From the NCBI GenBank assembly GCA_029706075.1, contig JAINUG010000031.1:1302001-1366000 (forward strand): a DNA stretch of 64,000 nt. Direction: 5' to 3'. A program made the translations under genes and the position numbers. The notes under the pieces were generated by a model that saw only the letters and a program-made list of their open reading frames with translations, made no database searches and was not told where the DNA came from. Origin of the DNA: Aldrovandia affinis (taxonomy: Eukaryota > Chordata > Actinopteri > Notacanthiformes > Halosauridae). Each line of letters begins with the position of its first letter. Positions within the stretch are counted from its first letter, which is position 1. This document shows positions 47,639 through 59,216 of this stretch, one piece after another.

Positions 47639-47997
47639 TACAGGTAACTGCCAAAGTAAAGCAAACGCCAACAGAAAGTGTCTTCATAGTGCGGCAGGCC
47701 CCCATGAGTTGCCAGAACAGCTTCAATACGCCTTGGCATATATTCTACAAGTGTCTGTAACTGTATTGGAGAGATGCAACACCATTCTCCCATGTGAAAT
47801 TCCACCATTTTAAAAAAAAAATGTTATGGTGGTGGAAAACTGTGTCTCAGCTGCCATTCCAGAATCTCTCATACGCGTTCAATTGGGTTGAGATCTGGTG
47901 ACTGAGAGAGCCATAAGGGGTTGTTGAGTGGACCTAAATCATGCCAGGAAACACTTCATTTACTCAAGTGTTTCCTTTGTTTAGCCAGTTACCTGTA
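47639..47997. mobile_element. Tc1-like MITE, full copy with TA flanks
   Basis: The element 47641-47995 (355 bp) starts CAGGTAACTGCCAAAG and ends with 'agccagttacctg', flanked by TA on each side, the Tc1/mariner target. The interior ('gccagaacagcttcaatacg', 'caattgggttgagatctgg', 'catgccaggaaa') matches a common fish DNA-transposon family, internally deleted. The shorter copy at 28234 shares its first half. Confidence 0.88.
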
Positions 47998-49828
47998 GGT
48001 CGTAAGCATGTAAAAAAAACCTGAATGAAATTGCGCTTCCATGTTTTTCCGTTTCCATGCCAAAGGTGTGCCTCACCCACTGTGTGTAAAAGTGAGCTGC
48101 AAAATTTCCGCACACTCCTGACTCTCAGTGGAGGAAGGTAGGACGCATCATAGCTATTTCATGTAGGCTAAATAGGTTGTCAAAATGCAGTGTTTTGCAA
48201 GCCAGTGGAACAGATTAAAAATTGCTTTGGATAAAAATAAAAAAAGAAGGGGAAAAAAAGCAACAAAACCGCTCAGGTTCAACAAGTAGTAAGGCTAGCG
48301 TTTGATATTGCCCGGGAGCTGGAGAAAATGTCACATTATGCGCCTACGGCCAAGGACCGCAAATACCTTCGCCGCTGTCGGCAGGGCCCTGAGACCAGCC
48401 CCCCTCGTTACGGTGGATGCACGAACGCGCACTCCTTATTCTCACGAGCAGACAGCGGAGGGAGGCAGCGTGGGTTTCGGTGTTTGTACTCGCTCGATCC
48501 AGCTGTGCTTCGGGTCACAACAGTCTCGGCTCTTTATCGGCTCGATTGGCCACATCTGGTATCATTACCCCAGCGCTTAAATCACCGCCGTCCCGTGGGC
48601 CTGACGCCCGCCTCGGCGTCCGCTGCTCTGGCAGGGAGGGGTTCGCACATCGGGCCGGAAGGGAGGCGCGAAATGAGGAGATGTGCGGATACACACCCCT
48701 TGTCTTTTGTGTTTGCGTGGCATGGAGCCATTTCTGAGGACTGCCTTGTCATAACACACTATTGTTCTGCGGAACTTCCCATTGCACACGGTGTGTTCGC
48801 CGTTTCCATTGACCAATTATCTTTATTATAGACAATTATTGTTTATTTTCTGTACCGCAAAACCCCTTTAATGCGTTCACCTAGTTATTGATACCGTCCG
48901 TTGCCCCGTGAGGGAACAATGTGTAAGGATAATTAGTTACAATGTGCATACTGTAGTGTTTTGGGTTATGTTAATAAGGTGGGTTTAATCTGGGAAATTC
49001 AAGCCTGTCCAGATAGAATGCCTGATTTAGCAAGAGGAAGTTGTCTCGCACCACACCCCACTCCACTCCACCCCAGCCCACACCACACCCTACATTGGGT
49101 TCTTACCCTGCTTTATCAAATGATCAGCTTTCTGCTAAATTCTGAAAACATCACTCCTGCATTGCTTTTTTGTGACAGTTTTGCCATAGTTATTGGCTGA
49201 CCCAGGTTGAGCTAGCGAGCAGTACAAGCAGCCACTCTCCATCTCCTTCTTCCAGACACAAGCAGGGTCCACAGAGATCAGTGCCTCTATTGGACAGTCC
49301 TGTTGATACAAGCTATTTTGATTTCCATGTTTCATCTTAATGTGATATTATTATAAGCATGGCTGTTAATGAAGAAGTTGCCAGAGAGCCTGCCATGATG
49401 TACTGTGACTCTGCTGTAGTTAGTAGTAGCCTTGAATGTATGGGGTAATAAAATAAATAAATGTAACCTCAAGCAGGCGAAGAGAGGAATGAAGTGTCAT
49501 CACGTGAGGGGGGATTATGGCTCGAGCTGGGTTTTTTTTTGGTGAATTGTGATCCAGATATTGGCCTGCCCGGCTGTGAGTTAGCTTGGACTCAAATGAT
49601 TCTGTGAAGAAATTCTGCAATGCATCTCCCATTCCTTGAGCTGTATTGTACCGCCTGCCAAGGCCGATAATACATTCACTTAAAGAAAAAAAAAACCTTT
49701 AAATCATCACCATTTTGAAACTCTTCTGGTTTAATTTTACTGACATGTGGGTTGGGCAGTGTCCAGGATCACTGGATGTTAGGAGGACCACAAAGGCACC
49801 TCTGTCCAGCTGGCAGTGGTGGTGGAGC

Positions 49829-49864
49829 TGGGGGGGTGGGGTGGGGTTGGGGTTGGGGTGGGTG
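49829..49864 (+). repeat. GGGGT-rich tract, potential G-quadruplex
   Basis: Six runs of three or more G separated by T or TT. Fits the G-quadruplex pattern on the plus strand. Confidence 0.75.
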
Positions 49865-50957
49865 AAGAACTCAGCCTCCAGTGGACCCCAGTGAACGTTG
49901 CACACAGAGTGAAGTTTGAGGAGCTCTGTATGTTCCCCCAAAGGAACGGTACTTCCTGCCATGCTCCTCTGTTGAAATCAGATCGCTCAGGCCTTGTTTT
50001 TCTTGGCACAGGACGAGCGCAGATTCTGGCGGAGGAGTGGGGAGAGAGCTCCCACCGCTCTCTCTCTCTCTCTCTCTCTCCCTTTTTGTCTGTCTCCTTC
50101 TTCTCCTTCCTTCGTCTTCGCATGCGCCCCACGAATAAAAGTCTTCCCCTTCTTCACCCAGAGACGCGGCTCCCACAATGGCCAAACGTAAATGCCGGCC
50201 GCCAGAGATGTGCAAAATGTTTAGACAAGGGCCTCACAGCAGAGCCTCGGCGATGTCGGAAAGCACAAGTAATCCATGCTTCTCAGACCATTTTTGGCAG
50301 TAATTTGAGCTCCGTCGGTTCACCCAGCACATATTTTAATGACATTTAAACATCTCCAGATGCAATTTGAAAAAAAAAAGGGAAAAAAATGCAAGCAAAA
50401 ATGGCTTTGCTGAAGGCTTTTCCTGTTGACTTTATTCATTTTAACACCCCGTTGATAAACCATTAAAGACATTTATTTTCTAAAGTAACATGACATCTTT
50501 TTCCCTTTTTCTCCTCCCGCGAAGAGCCTTGTAATTATTTATATATAATGGCATCGGGCAAAAAAAATACTGAATCTTTCCATGACCCTTTCACTGACTC
50601 TACATATTTCCCCTGTTCATATTTTTCGTATTTTTAAGTTCTGGTGCCGCTGCCCCTACTACCAAAATCTAGCCTCGCGAGTAAGCTTGGAAGATGCAAA
50701 CATATTTATTCAGGCAGTATTCCAGAACTTGTGGAAACAGGCCACAATGTGACAGTTTTCAGCCCAAGCATGCGTCCTGGTCAGTCTGCTCATTGTAGTC
50801 TTGTGGGCATTCGGGGCTGTTTTACCCAAAGCCGTAAAAACGCAATGTTGAATTAGTGCCGTGGTAAGTCACTCCTGCAGCCTCATCCAGGACGAGAGCC
50901 TTGCACAGAGAGTGTGTCTGTTTCACGGGTGAATGCGGAACACATGCTCATCCTCAG

Positions 50958-51035
50958 TGTCTGTGTGTGTGTGTGTCTGTGCGTGCCTGTGTGGGACAAT
51001 GTGTATGTGTGTGTGTGCGTGTGCGAGTGTGTTTC
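50958..51035. repeat. Imperfect (TG)n microsatellite
   Basis: TG dinucleotides interrupted by 'cctgtgtgggacaa' and CG/CA variants. Confidence 0.85.
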
Positions 51036-51124
51036 TTAAGCAGCCTTTGTGCCAGCATTACTTTGAGGGGGAGGTTGTTTTGAAACAGACTGAGATCATC
51101 AGCAAAGTTAAACAGTCCCACATT

Positions 51125-51157
<33 letters not shown>

Positions 51158-53197
51158 AGAGAGAACGGCTGTTGCTCAGTATTAGTATTGTGGTTAAAAA
51201 GCTTGTATGTGAACTGCGGACGGTAAAACCAGCACCTTTCACTGCACCACAAAAAAACACAAGATAAGGAGACCTGGTCATCATTTGGAGTTTGATTATC
51301 TGAAACCATTTAGTCAATTTTTCCTACATTTTCCTCCCCATGCTTTTACCTACAGCAGAGTTCAAATGAAATCCATATGACTATCTACCAGGCTTTGCGA
51401 GTTACCGAATCGAAAAATTACCCTGCGCTTAGCTCTCGTTCCTTACGCATGCGATGTTTTCCATTGTTTTTAAAGCGCAGGGCCTACTCGGAGAGCAGAG
51501 ATGGCTAGCAACGAGGCAAGGCGATGTTGCGTCACAATGTCTACAAAGCTCTGATTGAGTTATCACAGAGTTACCCCTGTTTATAAATAGACAGGCCTTG
51601 TAAAACCCTAGCCGACGGCCGACCACAGTTCCACCTCCAGAAGCACTTCGTTCCTCTGCCTTTGGGCAAAGTGTACATTCTGCGTGCTCTTGAAGAGAAA
51701 ACTAGTCAAATCAATTCCAGTCTGACTCTATCATTACGCAGTCTGGCTTAGGCGTCCCTCTGCAATGCGAGCCGTTTTAATGTGATGATTAGTTGTTGTT
51801 GTCTTTTCCCAAAGACCCTGTGTCATGGTTGGCAATTAGAGGCGTGTAATTGTGGCGTTATTTTTTCAATTTTATTTATTTTTTGCCGGCAGGGGGGCGA
51901 GACGAGGTGGGGGGCACAGGGGGGAAGGGGGGACGGAGCTGCCCCCCACATTGTGCCCAGTGCGTGTCTCTGTAGCCCGGCCAAATTAAAAGCCTCTGCC
52001 TTTGCATTCAGATTCAATTAAAAGCTGCCTTTGTGGTCAGTGCAAAACAGCTGCATCGACTCCAGAGAGTCTGTTCTGGAATATTCAAGTGGAGGAGCCA
52101 AGAGTCCTCCGTGTTCTGCTCTAACACACACAAAGAAATGGCAAGCGTAGATAAGATTTATAAAGCATCCAAACATTTGACATGAGAGACGACATCGCCG
52201 ATTCAGTCTCCTTATCTCACGGTTTTAACGAGGCACAGTTGCCGAGTGGATAATAGAATCTGGCAAACTGGCAAACGAAGAAGGAAGCGCCTAATATTCT
52301 ATAAACATTCTGTACTCCTGTCTGCCTTTCCGTGCGTACGAAACGCAGCGATTCCTACAGCTGTGTGCAGCTGAGACGAAAGAGCGAAAAAAGGAACAGC
52401 TATCCGTTTGTGAGCCACACCGAATATCCATCTTGTTAGTTTTTACAAATCAAGTCGTTCAATAAATAAATAATACGTGTGCATTACTTTTATTCCTTCA
52501 GTTCAAACCTTGGACACAATGGCTCACTGCAAAAAGGCATTCGTTTTTCAGCGAACCGTGTTCCTTCGGTTGTAAAAATACGCCAAAGATGCCTGAGTGA
52601 ATCTGCACCCTCCTGGATATCGTAAAACACGTGGAATATGAAGTGAACACATTTTGAATTGGGGAAAAAAAGTGGAATTTGCCGTGGGGGTTCTGAGAGA
52701 TCTGCTCTATCCGGGAGAATTCCCCTAAGGGCTGACGCTTCGTTAAGAGAAGCTTCTCAAATCACAGGCCGGGCACAAAACAGTGAGCGTGTGCGCTGGT
52801 GTGATCCGTCCCAGGGTGTTTGCTTTTAGCCCGGCTCTAGGAATGATAGCGCGCCCCTTTGACTGGAGGCGGACCGAGGGCTTGCGATGGGATGAGTGCA
52901 AGCCTGAGGTGCTCTAAATTTAAACCTGCGGACAGACGCGTCTCGCCAGCGGCCTGCTTCCATTCCAGCTGCCCGTCGCCCGAGCCGCGGGAGACCAGCC
53001 AGCCCTGCCTCCTGCCGACGGGAGGAACAGTCGTGACATGTCCTGCTCGTAGCTCACGCTCGCATTTCCAGCTGACGTGGGGCCCAGGATGTGTGGGAGA
53101 GACAGACTTCAGGAGACGCGCTATAACCGCCGGGCCAGCCTAAGGAATACCGGTCCCTTTCAGGACCAACATGGTGGGAGGTTTTCCATTCTCCATT

Positions 53198-53264
53198 TTC
53201 CATTTTAAGCATTTAGCAGACGCTCTTATCCAGAGCGACTTACAAGATGTGCATTAATACATGA
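53198..53264 (-). mobile_element. SINE tail fragment, reverse
   Basis: Near-identical to 43215-43300 over 'ttaagcatttagcrgacgc', 'ttatccagagcgacttaca' and 'gatgtgcatta'. The head is absent. Confidence 0.75.
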
Positions 53265-54969
53265 TAGGAACAATCATAGTTCGCACAAGAGATCAGTGGA
53301 GTAATACAGCGATAGACATCATTGTTGGCAGCTGCATACCATACCTGTAACACTGGGAAGGAAAAGGTTAGTACATTTTTTTCCCCCCACATCTCGTAAG
53401 CCAGAGGCTTTCAGTCCGGACTGATAGCTAAGAGAGAGCATGCGCTCGAGCTACAACAAGGCGTCGTCACGTGGCGTCGAAGGTGGCGTAATTCCACATC
53501 CAATCCGCCGCGGGACTCTCTGTGAACCAGCGACGCCGTCGCCAGGCGATTCGGGGGGCCCCCGCATGCGGCGTGCACTTCTGGATTTGCAGAGTGCTCC
53601 ATGTCGTCTTTGTTCTCCCGGGCCAGAGGGGAGTCAGGTTTGCGACACAACAGCGGCTTCATGAAGGGGCGTGGAGCACACACTGGTGAAAACAGTTCGC
53701 AGAGCAGCTAATTGAAGAGCGGGTTAACAGTGTCCCTATTCAGGAGAGCCCTTGGAGACGGCTCCAGACACTCTGAGGCCCGGGCTAATGGCGCGTCGGG
53801 TGTTAGCCTCACCAGAATGTGTTTAGCAACCTGTAAAATTGGCAGAGAATGGATGGCGGGCATCGCGTACTGGTCTTTCCCCGCCTCCTTCACTCGCCTC
53901 ATTTCATTCCCACCTCTAATCCCTCTTTGAAGTGGAATGCGGGGATTAGGAAGGGACCTGTAAATCTGCAACCCACGGTCAGGAGGCGGAGCCACCAAGC
54001 GGGGGGAATCGGGGGGCCTCCGTTCTGTCCAGTGACCGTGGAGAGTGGAGAGTGAAGTGAACTCAATCGATCGATTGTTGTTGTTTTTTTGTTTTTTTTG
54101 CGAAGCCGCTAATCATTTATCTCCACCGTTTGAAAACAGCCTTCGCTGTTTATCGCCCCAAAAAACATTTTTATGCCAATTTAGAGATTCCTCTGTGATC
54201 CTTCTTGAAATGCTTTCGCTCGCTTTTTGTTTTGTAGTCGCCGGCGCGCTCGTGTGCAATATTTCATCCTCCGCTTATGACAATTTTGCTGCCATTAAGA
54301 TCTCCTATTTCTTCCCTTTCCTCATATATCATCGCACATGACATTGTGATTTCCATTTTCTCGCACATAATAAATATCTGTTCAGAAAGTCCAAGTACCC
54401 CCGGCTTGCCGGCCCTCTGTGTGGAACATTTTAGGGCGTCCTTAACGCGACGCAGATTAGATTTATGTCATTCGGTTAAAAGCCTCTAGAATCCTCAGGA
54501 TTTTGCGCAAGGGCGAGGAATAATTCATTCGGCCGGCGGTTTCTTTAAACCGGTGTGGGGGGTGGGGGCGAAAAATAGCGATAAAGGAAAACGCGAGAAA
54601 AGGGCACGATATCAAAATAAGGAGAAAATTGTATACTTTTACTTTCGATTGGAACCCCGTGCTGGCCACGCAGGAGGAATGGCAAGAATTAGGAGATGTG
54701 AAAGAGGACATCTGTTCGAGATGAACAGAGGGTAGATTAAAAGGGGCAAGACCTCTGAAGAGCGCCCTGTGGACCAGCCTTCTCTGGCATTAAACAGAGA
54801 CGGCTAATGGGGAGGGTCCGCCCTGCGGCACCAAATAAGGCCCTAAAGCTCAGCCACCGGACAAAGAAAGAAATGATGCCGACACTGATACTGGACCTTA
54901 ATATGCAACCCCCCAAAAAAAAAAACCCCATCTCAAAGACATGTGACTTTGTGAATTTGTGCATGGCCT
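53265..54969. other. Intron 3 segment, repeat-poor
   Basis: No gene recognised. 54130-54500 has balanced composition, few repeats and motifs such as 'gcaatatttcatcc' and 'cataataaatatctg', the look of conserved non-coding DNA. This is inference only. Confidence 0.35.
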
Positions 54970-55090
54970 CTGTGGAAGTCGCTGTGGACAAAAGCTTCTG
55001 CCGAATGAATACAAGTAAATGTAAATGCACTGCTCCCCTTCGGTGGACAAAAGCTTCTGCCAAATGAATACAAGTACATGTAAATCTACT
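54970..55090 (+). repeat. Tandemly duplicated SINE-tail-like unit
   Basis: 'gtggacaaaagcttctgcc' followed by 'aatgaatacaagta' and 'atgtaaat' occurs twice (from about 54985 and 55046), about 61 bp apart. The unit is a variant of the fish SINE tail 'ctggataaaagcgtctgctaaatg'. Confidence 0.75.
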
Positions 55091-56780
55091 GCTTCCCTCT
55101 GGGTTCAACTTTGCCCATTTCTTTTCACTTTCTATTTCCCCCAGGTAAGACTCTACTCACTCTCGAAGCCTATGATCTGCAGTGTAAGTAGAACACCGCG
55201 ATGTAGATTTGTGTCATTTCATGCCTTATACATGTGCTGCACTTTGGAGTAAACGCTGTTGTGACAGATCCTCCGGATTTTTGGAGAGCGTTTGAATCGT
55301 CTGTGGCGGGCTCTGATTCCCCCGTTCTCTGTCATGTCTCCGCGAGGGTGCGACACCGTAATCCAGCGTGTCAATCAGACAATGCACCTGATTACAGGCG
55401 CGGGCCCACGCTATCTCCCGTCTATTGTTCCAGCGAGACAAAAGAGGCATTTATTGACTGCAATTTTGCACTTGCAGTATTGGTTTAGCGATAATATAGA
55501 TTTAACCTGTATTGACTTACTCCTTTGCATAATCCTCACTAAAGAGTAACCTCCAGAGTGTCTGTAATTACTACAAAGGCGATACTGGCAGGATAAAGAC
55601 ACGTGAGAATTTTAATCCCACTGTATTTGAAGGTGAGGTCCCGGGGGAATGCTGTCGCGCATGTCGGCGAGACTTCAAGAGCAGGATACGATAAGTTCAG
55701 GTTTTGAGGGCTTTGTCAGTGTTTGGGGTGAGAGCGGTAGCGGTGTCGTTCAAAGGAGCAGAGGTCTCGTGGGAGGTGTCGACCACCCCCCGCCCCCCCT
55801 CTCCCTTCCAAACTCGCGGCACCCCCGGCCAGCTTCCAGGGGAGCGTGGGACGGCGGGAGGTCAGTAATAGGCAGCTGGTGATAAGAACACTCCCTCTTC
55901 TCCAGGGTAAAGACACCCCGGCTTGGGCGAAGGAAAACATGACCCTATAGCTGGAGTTATCAGAGAGGCAGGGATAGCCGTGGCCAGCGTGCCCCGCTGC
56001 AGGAATGCAGTGTGCTCATCCCGTTCCCACTTTGGAAGCCCTACCTCGTTTCATCTGCTTTCCTGCTCTCTCTGGAATACGCATGTCGAGCGTTTCATCT
56101 TTTTTCTGTCTCATCGTTTCATTCTTTTTCACTTTGATGTCAACTGGGTTTTTTTTGGTTTAAGATGTAATTAATACTCGTGATGTCCTGTAAAGGAACA
56201 TCTGTTTAAATGAGGCTGTCTAAGAGATCATATTTAGTGCTATTTAGGAAAGTTATGGGAAATTAGGTTTAAATTATTGCCGTTGCAGTGCCATGACTAA
56301 CCCCCTCCCATGTAGGGCTGGAGTTCTGTTGCTGGAGTGTTCACAACAGTGTGTACGACGTCAGGATCTCACAGCTTTAACACAGCTCTTAACAGCGAAC
56401 GCATATCTACCTCAAAATTCAAAGACCATTCAGCAACAAAAAGTGCTGACACAGTTCCTCCGTTGCCTCTATTCATATAAAAATACTTGACAAGTTGAAC
56501 ATTCTATTTATTTTGTCAATGCGAAGACTTGATACCTTTAACGTAATGTTGTTTTTAAGAACTTGGCACAGATACGTCGATCTCTTCAAAAGCACTCTGC
56601 CACACAATGCACTCAATCATTTTCCTCTGTTCCTGCATTTTACCAGCGTCCAATAAGCGCAGTCGAGTTACCATGGAAATTATAAATCAAAGACTCTATG
56701 CCGAAGACTAAATCAAGTGGAAGCCCAGATGATGGAGCTATAACTGTTTAGTGCTTGTGCCGTAGAGGTATAGCAGACTT
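55091..56780. other. Intron 3 segment, repeat-poor
   Basis: 55255-55610 contains dense short motifs ('ccgtaatccagc', 'tgtcaatcagacaatg', 'cctgattacagg', 'tctgtaattac') and no mobile-element signature. It is a candidate regulatory block. No gene recognised. Confidence 0.35.
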
Positions 56781-57201
56781 AAAGGGGAACGCTCCCATAT
56801 TTCTCGAATTTTATGTTTTTCCATATCTCAAAAAAGATGTTTTGATTTTTGCGGTGGTCTCATAGCTGCTCCAGTAATCAGAACTGCGATGTAGCGCCAA
56901 GTACTATTTCATACCCTGGGGGTATTCTGGGATTCCCTGGCCATGTGCAATGTTGATATATATATATATATATATAGTATTTTCATGGAGAATGTATACA
57001 TGTCCTGATTCACAACCAACAGAGTGTCCGAAAATACAGGAGCAAGGCAGAACTTTCTGATCTGAACTATGTAAGCAGTTACTGGCACTACAATACAGTT
57101 CTGGCTAATGGAGCAGCTATGAGACTACGGCAAAAATCAAAGCATGTTTTTTGAGACATGGAAAAACATAAAATTCGAGAAACATGGGATCGTTCCCCTT
57201 T
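56781..57201. mobile_element. Palindromic MITE with more than 90-bp inverted arms
   Basis: The left arm begins AAAGGGGAACGCTCCCATAT. The right arm, reverse-complemented, begins AAAGGGGAACGATCCCATGT, and both continue 'ttctcgaattttatg', 'tttttccat', 'tctcaaaaaa' and 'gtctcatagctgctcc' with few differences over about 100 bp. Similarity continues weakly toward an (AT)n centre (56955-56976). 421 bp, no coding capacity. Target duplication uncertain (left TTAA-like, right decayed). Superfamily unassigned. Confidence 0.85.
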
Positions 57202-57320
57202 CGATAATATAGTGCCTTTGGAAAACGACACTTTGCTGTGTTTTTGAAGTAAGATTTCGTGCAATCAAATCCCAGTAAATGTTCACTGACACAGCCGTAA
57301 TTCTCGTTGTATCAATTGTG

Positions 57321-57353
57321 CTTACTGGCAACATTTTTCATGTTGCCAGTAAG
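57321..57353. other. Perfect inverted repeat, 14-bp stem with 5-nt loop
   Basis: CTTACTGGCAACAT, loop ttttc, ATGTTGCCAGTAAG. Exact complementarity. Too short for a standard pre-miRNA and possibly the remnant of a palindromic repeat. Confidence 0.85.
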
Positions 57354-59140
57354 ATGTCCTCCCCCCTTTACTTTCATCCCTTATTCAGGCCTGTTCAATG
57401 CAACAGGTTTTGGTTCATTTTTTGCAGAAAAAAAAAAACACCGGAGTCATTCAGCCCTGTGCGTGGAGGCACCATAAAACTGTGTGCACTGCTTTGTTTC
57501 TCTTCCAGACCTTTATATATTCAGCCCAGACCACAAATCCTCCTCATACAATATTTTTGGTTTACATTAACTCACTGCCGAAGACATGTGCGGGAGAAAA
57601 TTACACAGCATTCCATAGTTAACTGCCATTAATTCCAAAGATCTGTGAAGGAACGCCATGCAATTAAGATTCTTTTAGTATTTATAAACATCTAAAATTA
57701 TATTTATTTTACTAAATGCTCTGAAATTAGTCATTTTTGCAGAGTCTACATAAACATCCATGTTGAGCAAATGGCATTTGTAAAAAGATTCCTAATTTAA
57801 TTTTGTTTATGCCTAGCTGGCTGCAGCGCTGGCGAAAGGGATTGCTGGGGGGAGAAATTGTATATTAATATTGAGTCCTTTGGCACTTTCGAGAAACAAA
57901 CCGTGGCACTGTTGAGAGTTTGGCTCGGATTTTATAAATAAATGCGTGCATCGGTGATTCCTCAGCACTGGTGAAATGGGTAACGAGGATGGTCACATTC
58001 GACTCAAAGCTGAGCCGTTCTGTTTTGTTTTCGCCGGCACTGTTGTCTAATTGTGGCTTAGAAGGCTTTTCAGAAGCTTTGAATCAAAAGAATCCAGACT
58101 ACCCCCCCCTCCCCTCCGTCCCGCACCACTTCCATATTTAGTCGCATATTTATTTGGAACTGAAGGCAGAGAAGTTAGCTGTGAAAGACAAAACATCACG
58201 ATCTGAGGAACACTGAATATTCAAGACAACAAATACGGAAGCTTTTGATTCCGTGGTGAACATCGGCGTGACACGCGAGCTGCTGCTGCAGTACTGACGC
58301 ACACAACAGTGGCTAAGGCTTTGTTCGTTTAAAGTCACTTGGATATTCCCCCCATTGGAAATGGCCGACGTGAAAGACAGAAATGCCAGACTTTCAAACC
58401 ACAGCGGCGCAAAAGACCTGAGGAACAGCAGTGGACCGTTATCATGCAGGGGAAGATGTGCCAAGTCATGCAGGGAGTGTGGATAATTACTGTAGCTGTC
58501 CACAGTCATGGCCATCTGCTGTCCTGATGGGGAGATCTTCCAGCAAACACCCTCACGGACACACCTCACGGACACACGGAAACCTGGACAACGCCGCAGA
58601 ATGTTTCTCGTACGCAGTAGTGCTGAGGTTTACGAAATACAGTATGAAGTGATCAGGCCTAGGCTAATCAAGTTAAAAAGCGATTACGAACGAAGGAATC
58701 GTTTCTGCGAAAGGGAAATGTTCTGCTACGTATCTGCTAGTTCCTTTCAAAAAAATAATAATCTTTTTTTATTTTATTTTTTTATGTTCAGCTCTGTGAG
58801 CGTACTGTATGACAGTGGTGGAGATATAAGATGTAATATATACCCCTATTACAGCACAGCCAAATGTGTTGTGCTTTTTATTCACATCTGACTGCGTGAT
58901 TCACAGTGCAGGGCCCACTGTGCTCTGGAACAACATTAGAGCCCATATTTAAAGGGAAAGGAAGGGCAATGCTTTCATTGCTGTAGGGAGCAGTTCTTTT
59001 GTCTCTGTGGGGGCATTCTATTTGGCAGTGCAGTGTACATTTTAGCAGCGATACTCGGGGAAAGAAAGAAACAAAAAAGGAAAGATACTGGATTAGGGGA
59101 AAAAGGCAACAGTGAAAATGAACAACACCACATGTATCCC

Positions 59141-59216
59141 TCTCCTCTCTCTCCTCTCTCTGTTCTCTCTCTCATTCTCTCTCTCTGCTCTCTCTCTCTC
59201 TCTCTCTCTCTCTCTG
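59141..59216. repeat. Imperfect (CT)n microsatellite
   Basis: CT runs interrupted by gtt, att and gct. Confidence 0.85.

Larger units (their letters stand above)
47998..53197. other. Intron 3 segment with simple repeats, no gene recognised
   Basis: Simple sequence: GT/GGGGT-rich at 49829-49864, CT at 50058-50082, TG-rich at 50958-51035, GA at 51137-51163, and G-runs at 51889-51940. The 167-codon (48328-48831) and 177-codon (49816-50349) frames come from GC-rich or simple-repeat DNA and show no family. 51950-52060 has AT-rich homeodomain-type motifs. Confidence 0.4.

Noticed and set aside
48328..48831. 167-codon plus-strand frame
   Set aside because: Lies in GC-rich DNA where all frames are open; three overlapping frames compete and none looks like a protein family.
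49816..50349. 177-codon plus-strand frame
   Set aside because: Built from GGGGT and CT simple repeats; low-complexity translation.
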